A DNA stretch of 64,000 bases, taken from contig LR743504.1 in NCBI GenBank assembly GCA_902712845.1, positions 3,632,001 through 3,696,000 of the forward strand, in the 5' to 3' direction. The stretch comes from Methylobacterium bullatum. Lineage in GTDB: Bacteria; Pseudomonadota; Alphaproteobacteria; Rhizobiales; Beijerinckiaceae. Shown here in pieces: positions 37,101 to 45,364 of this stretch (its first letter is position 1; each line of letters starts with the position of its first letter). Below the pieces are notes generated by a model. It did not search any database and was not told the origin of the DNA. It saw only the letters and a program-made list of their open reading frames with translations. The position numbers and the translations under genes are program-made.

Positions 37101-40100
37101 CCCTGTCGCACAAGGTGCGGCCGACGGATCTGTGGCCCCTCAGCGACGTCCAGGTTACGCGGGTCGACGCCCGTCGAAGCCGACTCCATGTCGGAATCGA
37201 CAACGTCGCCATCGACGGACGCAGCATCGGCATTGTCCTATCCGAATGGATCGCTCTTTACAGCAACATTGAGGCAGAACTGCCAGCGCCGGCACTGTCG
37301 TTCCGCGACTATGTGCTTGCTTTCCATGCTTACAGGAAGACTCCGGGCTATGCCCGCGCACAGGCCTATTGGCATAGCCAGCTCAGTCACCTTCCCGCTG
37401 CTCCGGATTTGCCGCTGGCATGCAATCCATCTTCGATTACTGAGCCAAGGTTCGTCCGCCATACCTTCCAGCTTAAGCGCGAATGTTGGGACCCCCTCAA
37501 GATGGCAGCCTCGCGGCGCGGTCTGACTGCCGCCGCTCTGCTGCTGGCTGCCTATGCCGAGACCTTGGCTTGCTGGAGCAAATCGCCGCGATTGACGATC
37601 AATGCTCCGGTTTTCACACGACTGCCGGTGCATCCTGGCGTCAATGACGTCGTCGGAGAGTTCACCTCCAATACGCTGGTCGGCCTTGATCTCTCCGGCG
37701 AAGACTCTTTTCTTGATCGTGCGCGAAACGTACAGGCGCAGCTTTTTCACGATCTCGAACATAGCGTCGTAAGTGGTATCGAGGTCGTGCGCAGTATGAT
37801 GCGCAGTGGCGGCGATGCGAAGACGAGTGCCATGCCGGTGGTGTTTACCAGCACCTTTGGCCTCTCACGAGACAACGATACCAGCTACGCAAACAACGTT
37901 GCAGCCTTCTCTGCCTTCGGGAGAGAGGTTTTCAGTATCAGCCAGACGCCGCAGGTCTGGCTCGATAACCACGTCCATGACATTGACGGCGGTCTTGGGG
38001 TGAATTGGGACGTTGTCGAGGGTCTGTTTGCGCCCGGTGTGATCGAGGCGATGTTTGCGGCCTATCGTGGCCTGCTCGAAGGGCTGGCGTCGGGTGAGGG
38101 CGAAGGGGGCCGCGATCCCTGGTCCGATCCCCGGCCCGTGCAGCTTCCCATGGCCCAGCGCGCGGTGCGGGACATGCTCAACGCCACCGCCGCCGATCTC
38201 GGACCCGAAGGCCTGCTGCACGCCGCCGTCCTGGCGCAGGCCCGGACCACGCCCAATCGCATCGCCGTGATCGACCCGGAACGCAGCCTCAGCTACCGCA
38301 CCCTGGCCGCCGAGGCGGAGGCCCTGGCCGGGGAACTCGACGTCCGGCTCGGGCCGCCGGCCGGCTCCGACGAACTCGTGGCGGTGGCCCTGTCCAAGGG
38401 CTGGCGCCAGGTCGTGGCCGTGTTGGCCGTGCTGATCTCTGGCCGGGCCTACATGCCCCTCGACCCGGATCTCCCTGACGCCCGGCAACGGGCGATCCTC
38501 GCCGAGGGACAGCCCGTGGCCGTCCTCGCCCGCGGGACCCTGGCCGCCCATGCCTCGACCGAGACGGCCTGTCCGGTGCTCGTGGTGGAGCCCCGGCCGG
38601 GCGCGGCGCTGGCGGCGCATCCCCCCGCGCCGCGCTCGCGGCCACGGGATCTGGCCTACGTGATCTTCACCTCGGGCTCCACCGGCGTCCCCAAGGGCGT
38701 GATGATCGAGCATCGGGCGGCGCTGAACACCGTGCGCGACGTCAATGCCCGCTTCGGGATCGGCGCGGAGGACGGGGTGTTCGGCCTCTCCTCCCTGTCC
38801 TTCGACCTGTCGGTCTACGACCTGTTCGGCCCGCTCTCCTGCGGCGGGCGCCTGGTGCTTCCGGCCCCGGGGGAGGCCCGGGATCCGGAAGCCTGGGCCG
38901 CACGGCTGACACGGGAGGCCGTGACGGTGTGGAACACGGTGCCGGCCCTCTGGCAGATGCTGGTGGAGCACGCGCCGCGCCTGCCATCGCCGCCGCGTCT
39001 GGTGCTTTTGAGCGGAGACTGGATCCCGCTGGATCTGATCCCGCGCAGCCGGGCGCTGTTCCCGTCGAGCCGTCTGGTGTCCCTGGGGGGCGCCACCGAG
39101 GCGGCGATCTGGTCGGTGGCGCATCCCGTGGAGGAGGAGGCGGGTTCCGATTGGCGCTCGGTTCCGTATGGCCGTCCCCTGGCCAACCAGCGGCTCCACG
39201 TGCTCGGACCCGACCTGTCGCCTCGGCCGGATTGGGTGGTGGGAGACCTGTTCATCGCCGGGGACGGTCTGGCGCGGGGCTACTGGCGCGATCCGGTGCG
39301 CACGCAGACGAGCTTCCCGGTTCATCCCAGAAGCGGCGAGCGGCTCTACCGGACGGGGGATCTGGCCCGGGTGAGGCCGGACGGGACGCTGGAGTTCCTG
39401 GGCCGCGAGGACCAGCAGGTGAAAGTGGCGGGGCACCGCATCGAACTGGGCGAGATCGAGGCGGCGCTGAACCGCTGTGACGGGGTCGCGGGATCGGTGG
39501 CGGCGGCCCTGGGCCATCCGCCCGGACCACGCCGGCTGGCGGCCTGGATCGTCGCGACGGACGCCTCGGCTCCCCCCGCGGTCGAAACTCTGCGGCGAAG
39601 CCTCGCCGACACCCTGCCCGCCTACATGCTCCCCCGCACCATCGCCCTCATCGACGCCATACCCCTCTCCCAAAACGGAAAAATCGACAGGGCCAAACTC
39701 CCGGACATCCGAGACACAGACACGGAGACCGGGGGGGAAACGCTCCAGACGGCGAACGAAGTCGCTTTGGCGGCGGCATGGCGCGCCGTTCTCCAATCCA
39801 ATGCGCCGGGTCGCGCCGATCACTTCTTCGAATTTGGCGGTAATTCGCTGCTCGCAGTGCGACTGGTCAACACCTTGCGTGATGATCACCAGCTGTCCCT
39901 GCCGCTGTCATCTGTCTTCGCTGAGCCGACCCTGGGTCGCCTCGCACGTAACCTGCGTCCCATCCGCAATGGAGACGGACTCGTGCTCAGCCCGCTCCGT
40001 GACGGCGACGGCGAGGGACCAGTGCTGTTCTGCGTCTCCGACGCCCTCAGTGAGGGAGGCGTTTTCCGGGCCCTTGCCGGGGCCTGGAGGGACGCTCGGC

Positions 40101-40678
40101 CTCTCGTCTCAGTCCCTGGTCGGATTGAGGGAGAGGGCGACGACGCCCTGTCACGCCACGTGGCCGCCGTCATTGCCGCGATCCGACTCCGCCAGCCACG
40201 TGGTCCCTATACGTTCATCGGCTACAGCACCGGCGGACTGATCGCTTGGGAGATCGCCGCAGCCCTCGAACGCGCAGGCGAGATCGTTCATGGGGTCGCG
40301 CTCGTCGATAGTCGGCCTTTACCGTCCTCACTTGCGCAGGATGAAGCGGCGCTGCGGCGCATCCTCGACCATGGTGGATCGAGCGGGGCCAGCATCCATG
40401 TCCTGAGACGGACCGTCGCTGCTGTGGCTCGGGCACGTCTCGCGCCCCTCCAAGGGCCGACACTCCTGCTCGAGGCAGCTTCCCGACCACCGCATCTCAA
40501 CGCACCTCACGACGCTTGGCGTGACGCCTGGAGACAAGGGGGCACTGTCCATTCCGGTCATCTGCGACGCGCGACGATCGGAGGCGATCACTTCACGTGT
40601 CTTCAACCACCCCACGTCGCAGCATTGGCGGACAGGCTCGCCCAAATGTTCGCTGCTTCCATTGAGGAACCCGTCTAA
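31160..40678 (+). CDS. Hybrid PKS-NRPS: KS-AT-cMT-KR-ACP-Cy-A(Cys)-PCP-TE
   Basis: 3172 residues, TTG start overlapping the previous stop (TTGA). KS (10-430; TACSTSLVAV, EAHGTGTALGDP, KSNLGHLD). AT (530-850; GHSVGELAAA, specificity motif HPFH, malonyl-like). C-methyltransferase near 1087 (LEIGGGTAATTERLLP). KR near 1498 with intact GGLGGLG and YVAAN. ACP near 1807 (LGLDSLMF). Cy near 1885 (FPLTDVQQAYWIGRR; DNVAIDGRS). A with cysteine code DLYNLSLIW. PCP near 2891 (FGGNSLLAV). TE near 3019 (GYSTGG). The order is that of yersiniabactin HMWP1 plus an added A domain. It should add a methylated, reduced C2 unit, then a third cysteine-derived ring, and release the product. Confidence 0.94.
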   Translation: MTGTPLADLPHAIAVIGLSGRFSGAPDADGLWRLLRQGRSGISRFTPAELEAAGVAKATFEHPDYVPAAGTIDDVDLFDATLFGFSAHEAALIDPQHRLFLECAWTALESAGYPPGVQPLAVGVFAGSSLGSYLSASPGDLGSGQGAAQLHGLIGNDKDYLTTRISHRLNLTGPSIGIQTACSTSLVAVHLAAQSLLSGECDMALAGGVSITIPQTAGYRYQDGLILSPDGRCRPFDAAAGGTLGGNGVGVVLLKPLAQALSDGDPIRAVIRGSAVNNDGSDKVGYTAPSIGGQMRVVREALAIAEAPATSIGYVEAHGTGTALGDPIEVEALTRAFAVDERGYCALGSVKSNLGHLDAAAGIASLIKTVLALEAGEVPPTLHYSRPNPRIDFSASPFFVADRLMPWPERGGPRRAGVSSFGFGGTNAHLILEQAPGGLDTGAPDVTEPTLLILSSGSVEQVGRLAGRHRDALLAGASPANIAMTAALHRRTFPVRAAILADDALALSSALAELSEGRIPKEGFTGTIAGDRPIRVAFQFSGQGGLSAGAAARLHARFPAFRDEIERCTAQRPEVRRFLLDREDAPGSTAEIVQPALFAYQLALVALWRSFGVIPATVLGHSVGELAAAVTSGALNAEEAWHFIEERGRLTAEAVLPGSMHAVMASEDRVRAALAPFTADVVIAAVNGPNECVLAGASALLDRISAAFEAEGVTTRQLAITHPFHCPNVDPMLPALHLAARRLVPRVPHTAFVSSRYGRALSDGEKLDASYWTTQLREPVRYADALKALEPTTFDAVLEIGPRSTLTKLGRRNAPDGVFTESADRGTDPVCAVLRTLGLLFCSGATLDWTVLYRGHPASPRRITAPTYPFARERHWHPDAGRLDGASDRKTAQLWDDVARSAEIHAEAGSPLVEPELHVSREAAVEDLAAAGAARALARLGFGESTEGAVSATEASDSLRIAPVHRQLVQRLLDGLVQAGRLTRTGDRFEALLAPDEAEVERLKHAAEASWQVWPAMRGITLEAVDRFADALAGRVDPREILFGDSSAATARAVYAEMPNARYFNGILRDALRAFVETWPRNRPLRVLEIGGGTAATTERLLPLLPPARTRYVFTDISPLFLRLAQARFIEYPFLETALFDVGKPPAGQGFEGGSFDLVVAANVLHVAPDLGEAVRHVRSLLAEGGLVLAYEIIRPTMIGEITTGLLLPEIVDAERRGVQPMASATVWQRTLGEAGFDAVAILPLDDRPAACLPERVLLARAGREGDRRDLDQTLPRDVAYRIEWSCVSSLRESASLIGEEWILAGDQIAEAQRIALEITRLGGRVITVSALADVETVAAFARTLHPDGGRRRFVDLRALDPSGASRPPGREQRRLCGGLLDILAGFEQAGVALGRLCVVTEGSQAVLHDETVTVEAAPLWGMARVVALGHPELACRQIDLDPAGPRDAGALICAITADVPEPLLALRGGTSYVPRLRRVRLDSLPERPFAVAVDGWHVIAGGLGGLGLTVARWLADQGARRIALLVRSEPNDRQRSSIEEIALAGVDIRALRADITNRDALGAAFDLLAKSGAPVRTIIHCAVARNVETGKEGWQSFADILAPKVDGAWALHEISVARSFSLDAFVLFSSSVSVAPAFGMPHYVAANTFLDALAHHRRSAGLPALSLSWGAWLDVGAVADPDHAEHLRRGGLRGFSPATGLALLDAALKRDVAHLALIDAEWPRMLRQYGEEQTPPIFSELIVRQRESSVSRRGTHERDVTFLERLRAAFPTERSEMLQAWLAAAFGVLLNRPAETVARDVNLIELGLDSLMFIDMASGLGTALGVKVSPSDLLRHFSVRAMAERLLPGLIEITSCPGSPALCEPALADLFVPRPDERYAPFPLTDVQQAYWIGRRRELELGNTACQGYTEFDCLDLDVPRLEAAWRRLIGRHEMLRMVILPDGQQRIIEAPPPYRIAITDLAGLSEKEREAQLEAIRYALSHKVRPTDLWPLSDVQVTRVDARRSRLHVGIDNVAIDGRSIGIVLSEWIALYSNIEAELPAPALSFRDYVLAFHAYRKTPGYARAQAYWHSQLSHLPAAPDLPLACNPSSITEPRFVRHTFQLKRECWDPLKMAASRRGLTAAALLLAAYAETLACWSKSPRLTINAPVFTRLPVHPGVNDVVGEFTSNTLVGLDLSGEDSFLDRARNVQAQLFHDLEHSVVSGIEVVRSMMRSGGDAKTSAMPVVFTSTFGLSRDNDTSYANNVAAFSAFGREVFSISQTPQVWLDNHVHDIDGGLGVNWDVVEGLFAPGVIEAMFAAYRGLLEGLASGEGEGGRDPWSDPRPVQLPMAQRAVRDMLNATAADLGPEGLLHAAVLAQARTTPNRIAVIDPERSLSYRTLAAEAEALAGELDVRLGPPAGSDELVAVALSKGWRQVVAVLAVLISGRAYMPLDPDLPDARQRAILAEGQPVAVLARGTLAAHASTETACPVLVVEPRPGAALAAHPPAPRSRPRDLAYVIFTSGSTGVPKGVMIEHRAALNTVRDVNARFGIGAEDGVFGLSSLSFDLSVYDLFGPLSCGGRLVLPAPGEARDPEAWAARLTREAVTVWNTVPALWQMLVEHAPRLPSPPRLVLLSGDWIPLDLIPRSRALFPSSRLVSLGGATEAAIWSVAHPVEEEAGSDWRSVPYGRPLANQRLHVLGPDLSPRPDWVVGDLFIAGDGLARGYWRDPVRTQTSFPVHPRSGERLYRTGDLARVRPDGTLEFLGREDQQVKVAGHRIELGEIEAALNRCDGVAGSVAAALGHPPGPRRLAAWIVATDASAPPAVETLRRSLADTLPAYMLPRTIALIDAIPLSQNGKIDRAKLPDIRDTDTETGGETLQTANEVALAAAWRAVLQSNAPGRADHFFEFGGNSLLAVRLVNTLRDDHQLSLPLSSVFAEPTLGRLARNLRPIRNGDGLVLSPLRDGDGEGPVLFCVSDALSEGGVFRALAGAWRDARPLVSVPGRIEGEGDDALSRHVAAVIAAIRLRQPRGPYTFIGYSTGGLIAWEIAAALERAGEIVHGVALVDSRPLPSSLAQDEAALRRILDHGGSSGASIHVLRRTVAAVARARLAPLQGPTLLLEAASRPPHLNAPHDAWRDAWRQGGTVHSGHLRRATIGGDHFTCLQPPHVAALADRLAQMFAASIEEPV
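37985..39726 (+). repeat. 1742-bp near-identical adenylation-domain repeat, copy 2
   Basis: Second copy of the 29076-30817 block, inside the terminal hybrid synthetase. The flanking Cy and PCP sequences are clearly divergent between the two genes, so only the A-domain cassette is shared. Confidence 0.92.
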
Positions 40679-41427
40679 TGGCCGCCTCACCCTGGATCCT
40701 CGACGATGGGCCCGCTTCGATCCGCGTATTCTGTTTTCCCTACGCTGGCGGTGGCGCATCCATCTACAAGGGATGGCAGGCAGGCCTGCCTGCGGGCATG
40801 CGGCTGTGCCGTGTCCAGCTGCCCGGCCGGGAGACCCGGTTCTCCGAGCCGGCTTTCCACCATATGGATCCGCTGGCCGAGGCGTTACTCGACGGGCTAC
40901 GGCCCCACTTCGCAAGCGGGCCCTACATCCTGTTCGGGCACAGCATGGGTGGGTCAATCGCTGCCGAGATCACCCGGCGCCTCGTCGGCGGCAATGGACG
41001 CCCCCCGCTTCACCTGATCGTCTCGGCATCGCGGCCTTCGCATATCCCGGCCCCGCACCCGATCCATGCCCTGCCCGATGCAGAGTTCCGAGCAGCGCTC
41101 GCCCGCGACGGCGGTACGCCGAGCGCGGTGATCGAGAGCGACGAGTTGATGGGAATCTTCTCACCGACCCTTCGGGCGGACCACGCCGTCGTCGAGACCT
41201 GGATCCGTCCACGGCCGGAGCGGATACCAGTTCCCATCACCTGCATCGCTGGACGTCGCGACAGCATTGTGCCGCACGCGATCGCATCAACGTGGCAACT
41301 GCATGCCGGGGGCGGATATCGGCAGATCGACATCGATGACGGCCACTTCTTCCTTCGAAACCATGCCACCGCCTTGCAGAACGCCATCGCTCTGGCGGCT
41401 GCGCCGATGATGGAGACGACGGTATGA
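40678..41427 (+). CDS. Type II thioesterase
   Basis: 249-residue alpha/beta hydrolase of the NRPS/PKS-associated external thioesterase family: FCFPYAGGGAS near the start, nucleophile in FGHSMGGSIA, Asp in the CIAGRRDSIVP strand, His in DIDDGHFFL. Such enzymes remove wrongly loaded acyl groups from carrier domains. Its ATG overlaps the synthetase stop (TAATG) and its stop overlaps the CCR start (ATGA), so it is part of the same operon. Confidence 0.9.
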   Translation: MAASPWILDDGPASIRVFCFPYAGGGASIYKGWQAGLPAGMRLCRVQLPGRETRFSEPAFHHMDPLAEALLDGLRPHFASGPYILFGHSMGGSIAAEITRRLVGGNGRPPLHLIVSASRPSHIPAPHPIHALPDAEFRAALARDGGTPSAVIESDELMGIFSPTLRADHAVVETWIRPRPERIPVPITCIAGRRDSIVPHAIASTWQLHAGGGYRQIDIDDGHFFLRNHATALQNAIALAAAPMMETTV

Positions 41428-42818
41428 CGATGCTCATCCTGGATGCTCCTACCATCCACACGCGACCACCGGCCCGCGAAGTCGGCCCCCTCCTCGACCT
41501 CATACTTTCCGGAGAGACGAAGAGCGATCACTACGCCTCCCTTCCGGTGCCGCGACGTATGAGAGCCCTCATATTGCGCCGGGAGGACGAAGAGGCCCTT
41601 CGTCGGATCCCCGTCGAGGCGCGCGCGCTGAGCCGGAGCCTGCACCATGCCGAGGTCGCCACACCGGAACCCGACGCCGGCGAAGTCCTCGTGGCCGTCA
41701 TGGCCGCGGGACTGAACTTCAATACGATCTGGTCGGCGCTGCACGAGCCGATGTCACCTTTCCGATATCTCAGCCAATTCGCACAGATCGAACCCGGCAA
41801 CGCCAAGCATAACCTCGATTACCAAATCATTGGTTCTGATGCCGCCGGTGTCGTGGTTCGGGTAGGCCCCGGGGTATACAACTGCCGCCCGGGGGATCGG
41901 GTCGTCATCCATCCCGGTGTGATCAGCGGGACGTCGGTTGCCGCCTATCGTGACGCGCTGCACGATCCCGACATCAAAGCCTGGGGATTCGAGACGAATT
42001 TCGGGGGGTTGGCCGAGTTCTGCCTCGTCCGTGCCAACCAGATCCTGCCCAAGCCCGCACATCTGAGCTGGGAGGAGGCCGCATCCCTGCCGCTGGTGAA
42101 CGAGACCGTTTACCGGATGCTGATTTCCGAGAACGGGGCCAGGATAAGGCTCGGCGAAAGCGTACTGATCTGGGGTGCGACAGGCGGCCTCGGCAGCCTC
42201 GCGATTCAGTACGTCCTGCGCGCCGGCGGCCACCCCATCGGCGTCGTGTCGAGCCGCGAGAAGGCCCGCCTTGCCCGCGCCCTGGGATGCGAGGCGGTGA
42301 TCGACCGCTCGGCGGAGGGCTACGTCTTCACGGGGCCGGATGGTCGTCCGAACATGCGCGACATGCTGCGCTTCCGAAAGAAGGTGAAGGCTCTCAATCA
42401 CGGCCGCGAACCGGAGATCGTGTTTGAGCATACCGGGCGCGAGACGTTCGCGGCCAGTGTGTTCGTCGCCGCCCACGGCGGTCGAGTCGTCACTTGCGGA
42501 TCAACCAGCGGCTACGAGCACTCCTACGACAATCGCTATCTTTGGATGCACGTCAAATCGATCATCGGTTCCCATGGTGCCACCTACCATGAGGCTTGGA
42601 AGGCGAATGATCTCGTCTGCCAGGGCGTGATCACCCCGGTCCTGTCACGGACTTATCCCCTCTCGGATGCCATCGCCGGCGTCGAGTGCATGCGGGGCAA
42701 CCGCCATGTCGGGAAGATCAGCGTGCTGTGCCTCGCTCCGCGCGAAGGACTCGGCATCGAGCGTCCGGAGATGCGTGTCCGCATCGGCGAGGACCGCCTC
42801 TCCCTCTTCTCCGCATAA
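41424..42818 (+). CDS. Crotonyl-CoA carboxylase/reductase family enzyme (extender-unit supply)
   Basis: 464 residues, medium-chain dehydrogenase fold of the CCR branch: GLNFNTIWSAL, the WGFETNFGGLAEF block with the F-E pair of the CO2 site, the NADPH motif IWGATGGLGS, DRSAEGY, FEHTGRETF, and the CO2-site His in IIGSHGATYHEAW. CCRs reductively carboxylate enoyl-CoAs to alkylmalonyl-CoAs. The residue after that His is Gly where canonical crotonyl-specific enzymes, from memory, have Phe, which might enlarge the acyl pocket. Within this operon it is the likely source of a 2-alkylmalonyl-CoA for the RAGH-type AT. Methylobacteria also need a housekeeping CCR for the ethylmalonyl-CoA pathway; this operon copy looks dedicated. 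Confidence 0.9.
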   Translation: MTMLILDAPTIHTRPPAREVGPLLDLILSGETKSDHYASLPVPRRMRALILRREDEEALRRIPVEARALSRSLHHAEVATPEPDAGEVLVAVMAAGLNFNTIWSALHEPMSPFRYLSQFAQIEPGNAKHNLDYQIIGSDAAGVVVRVGPGVYNCRPGDRVVIHPGVISGTSVAAYRDALHDPDIKAWGFETNFGGLAEFCLVRANQILPKPAHLSWEEAASLPLVNETVYRMLISENGARIRLGESVLIWGATGGLGSLAIQYVLRAGGHPIGVVSSREKARLARALGCEAVIDRSAEGYVFTGPDGRPNMRDMLRFRKKVKALNHGREPEIVFEHTGRETFAASVFVAAHGGRVVTCGSTSGYEHSYDNRYLWMHVKSIIGSHGATYHEAWKANDLVCQGVITPVLSRTYPLSDAIAGVECMRGNRHVGKISVLCLAPREGLGIERPEMRVRIGEDRLSLFSA

Positions 42819-42941
42819 GCCTGCGGATCGAGCGCCGCGCCCTGCCACGGCCGGGACGCGCGCACGAATGGCCCGACGAAGGTCTGCTCCGCGTCAAATC
42901 CTCATTCGTCTTCGCGCCATCGCGACCCAGGAGATCGCTGC

Positions 42942-44144
42942 ATGAATTCGTTGTCCCGTAAGACGTTGGCCACCATCCTGTTCGGATTGATCGTGTTCGG
43001 GATCGGCCAGACCGTGCTGTTCGCGATGCTCGGCCCTGTCGCCCGCGATATCGGCCTCGACGTCGTCGATGTCGGTCTCGTCGTCACGGTCTCGGCGCTT
43101 GTCGTCGTGGTCGTCTCACCGTTCTGGGGGCGTGCCGCCGACCGCTGGGGACGAACGCGCACGCTAGCACTGGGCTTAGCGGGCTACGCCGTCACGACCG
43201 CGCTCTTCGCCTATGTGCTGCATCTCGGCCTCATCGGCGACATCTCGGTCTACGTGGTCTTCGGACTGATGCTGGCGTGTCGGGTTCTCTACGCGCTGGT
43301 CGCTGCAGCCATCCAACCCTCCGCGTCGGCGATCGTTGCGGCCGCAACCGATGAGGCGGGGCGTGCCTCCGGCATGGCACTGGTCGGCGCAGGCTTTGTC
43401 TTCGGAACCATCCTCGGCCCGGTGATCGGAGCCGGTCTCGTCGGCTGGGGATTGCTGACACCGCTCTTTGCCACCGCCGGTCTGGCAGGTCTCGCGGCGA
43501 TCGCGACCCTGGTGTGGGTCGAATCACCGATGGGACCTGAGACGAAGGCAGCCAAGGCCGCGGTGAAACCCAGCGATCCGCGGCTATGGCCGACCCTGCT
43601 CCTTGCCGCGCTCGCCTTCGTCACGATCGCCATAACCCAGCAGACCCTGTCCTTCTACGTCCAGGATCTGCTCGGCCTCGATTCCGCGGCTGCGACGCGA
43701 CAGGTCGGCTTCGCCCTGGCCGGTTTCGCGTTGGCCGCCCTGGTGAGCCAGATCCTCATCGTCAGGCAGCTCTCGCCGACGCCGCGTACGATGCTGAGAC
43801 TTGGGGCGGCGGGACTACTGACAGGTTTCGTCGCCCTCGTCTTGGCACAGAACCTTGCCCTCATCGTCGCTGGCTGCATCGCCTTGGGCGTCGGCTACGG
43901 CGTCATCATGCCGGGTCTGCAGACCACGGCCTCCCTGGCGGTCGGGCAGGCTGAGCAAGGCGCCGCCGCAGGACTGGTCTCCGCCGCCATGGCTCTCGGA
44001 TTCGTGGTGGGGCCGATCCTCGGCACCTCCCTCTATTACGTCGAGCCGCGTCTCCCCTTCCTCATGGCCGTCGGCTTCAGCATCGGCCTCCTGGCCGCAG
44101 TCGCATCGGATCGCCTCGCTCCCGTCGCCCGGAGGATCGGATGA
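42942..44144 (+). CDS. MFS transporter (probable metallophore exporter)
   Basis: 400 residues with about 12 membrane segments. Motif A is visible as GRAADRWGRTRTL after TM2, and VGAGFVFGTILGPVIGAGL in TM5 resembles the antiporter motif C of drug exporters. AGGAGA lies 8 bp before the ATG. It sits between biosynthetic genes and overlaps the next transporter (ATGA), so export of the product or intermediates is likely; import cannot be excluded. Confidence 0.85.
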   Translation: MNSLSRKTLATILFGLIVFGIGQTVLFAMLGPVARDIGLDVVDVGLVVTVSALVVVVVSPFWGRAADRWGRTRTLALGLAGYAVTTALFAYVLHLGLIGDISVYVVFGLMLACRVLYALVAAAIQPSASAIVAAATDEAGRASGMALVGAGFVFGTILGPVIGAGLVGWGLLTPLFATAGLAGLAAIATLVWVESPMGPETKAAKAAVKPSDPRLWPTLLLAALAFVTIAITQQTLSFYVQDLLGLDSAAATRQVGFALAGFALAALVSQILIVRQLSPTPRTMLRLGAAGLLTGFVALVLAQNLALIVAGCIALGVGYGVIMPGLQTTASLAVGQAEQGAAAGLVSAAMALGFVVGPILGTSLYYVEPRLPFLMAVGFSIGLLAAVASDRLAPVARRIG

Positions 44145-45364
44145 TGACGCATCCGATCACCCTCGCGATCTCCCTCGGCAGAGCGACGTTTGCGGTGCTA
44201 CCGCTCTACGTGGCCTTCGGCGCGGTTCTGGGCTTCATCCAGACCGCGCTGCCCGCGATCCTGCAACGCGAAGGTGTCCCGCTCACCCTCGTCGGCTTCG
44301 CCACGCTGCTGTTCCTGCCTTTCGGCCTGTCCGCGTTATGGGCCCCCCTCGTGGATCGCTACGGTTCGGAGAGGTTCGGCCGCCGGCGAGGCTGGATCCT
44401 CGTCTGCCAAGGGATCGTCGTCGCGGCGCTGCTGATCTGCGCCGCTCTGGAACCCCATACGGCGCTGCTGCTCCTGCTGCCCATGGGTGTGGCGGCAGCG
44501 ACCATGGATGTCGCCCTGGACGGCTTCCTCGTCGAGACGGCCCGCGACGATGCCGAACGCGCCTTGCGTGGACCGCTCAAGGTCGGCGGAGTGTATGGCG
44601 GCATGCTGATCGGTTCGACCGCCATCCTGGCGATCTACGAACGGCTGGGATGGACGAATGCCATACTGGTTCTGGCAGCGCTTGCGCTGCTTGCACCCCT
44701 CGGCTTCGCTCGAGACTGTGAGCCGAGTGGCGACGATCATCTCCACCGGCCCTGGCCGAAGCTCTCCGCACTGACGCGACGTCCCAATGGACTGCGTCTC
44801 GTCGTGTCGAGCGTCGCTCTGGGAATTGCGCTCGGTCTCGGCATCAGTGGATTTCGCCTGCTCCTCGTGGCCATCGGCCTTCCCCTCGCCAGCATCGGCG
44901 TCGCTTTCGGAGTGGCAGGGGGATTGGCGGGAATCGTTGGGGCGGCATTCGCCGGGTTCCTGGGCCGGACGCTCGGTTCGAGTGCGACGCTCGCCGCAAG
45001 CGGTACCGGCCTGGCCTTGCTGCTTTCCTTGGCTGCGGCAGCGGGCACGGCCTTCCCGGCTACGGGGCTGATAGCCTCCGCCTTCGTCGCGGCGTGCTAC
45101 GCAGCCTATGCGATCCTCTATTCCGCCCTATGCGCCCTCGCGATGCGGACATGCGCATCCGATCAGGCGGCGACGGACTACGCCATTTTCCAGTCGGGCT
45201 GGACCTTGGCCGGAATCGCCGGCGGCGTCCTGAGCGGCCTGGCCGTCGCCGCTCTCGGCTGGCCCGTCGTCTTCCTGGTGGCGGCTTTGGGCGTCGCGAC
45301 TTCGGCTCTGGTCGCGTCTACCACCAGATCCGCCCCCCCTGCCGTGGAAGGGGTCCAACCATGA
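44141..45364 (+). CDS. MFS transporter, RhtX/FptX (AmpG-like) siderophore permease type
   Basis: 407 residues, about 12 membrane segments. The N-terminal half (YVAFGAVLGFIQTALPAILQ, then LPFGLSALWAPLVDRYGSERFGRR) matches the AmpG/RhtX/FptX pattern, with MDVALDGFLVETAR in TM4-5. FptX and YbtX, which import ferric pyochelin and act in the yersiniabactin locus, belong to this group. It is a plausible inner-membrane importer completing the TonB uptake route. It is coupled at both ends by ATGA overlaps. Confidence 0.85.
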   Translation: MMTHPITLAISLGRATFAVLPLYVAFGAVLGFIQTALPAILQREGVPLTLVGFATLLFLPFGLSALWAPLVDRYGSERFGRRRGWILVCQGIVVAALLICAALEPHTALLLLLPMGVAAATMDVALDGFLVETARDDAERALRGPLKVGGVYGGMLIGSTAILAIYERLGWTNAILVLAALALLAPLGFARDCEPSGDDHLHRPWPKLSALTRRPNGLRLVVSSVALGIALGLGISGFRLLLVAIGLPLASIGVAFGVAGGLAGIVGAAFAGFLGRTLGSSATLAASGTGLALLLSLAAAAGTAFPATGLIASAFVAACYAAYAILYSALCALAMRTCASDQAATDYAIFQSGWTLAGIAGGVLSGLAVAALGWPVVFLVAALGVATSALVASTTRSAPPAVEGVQP

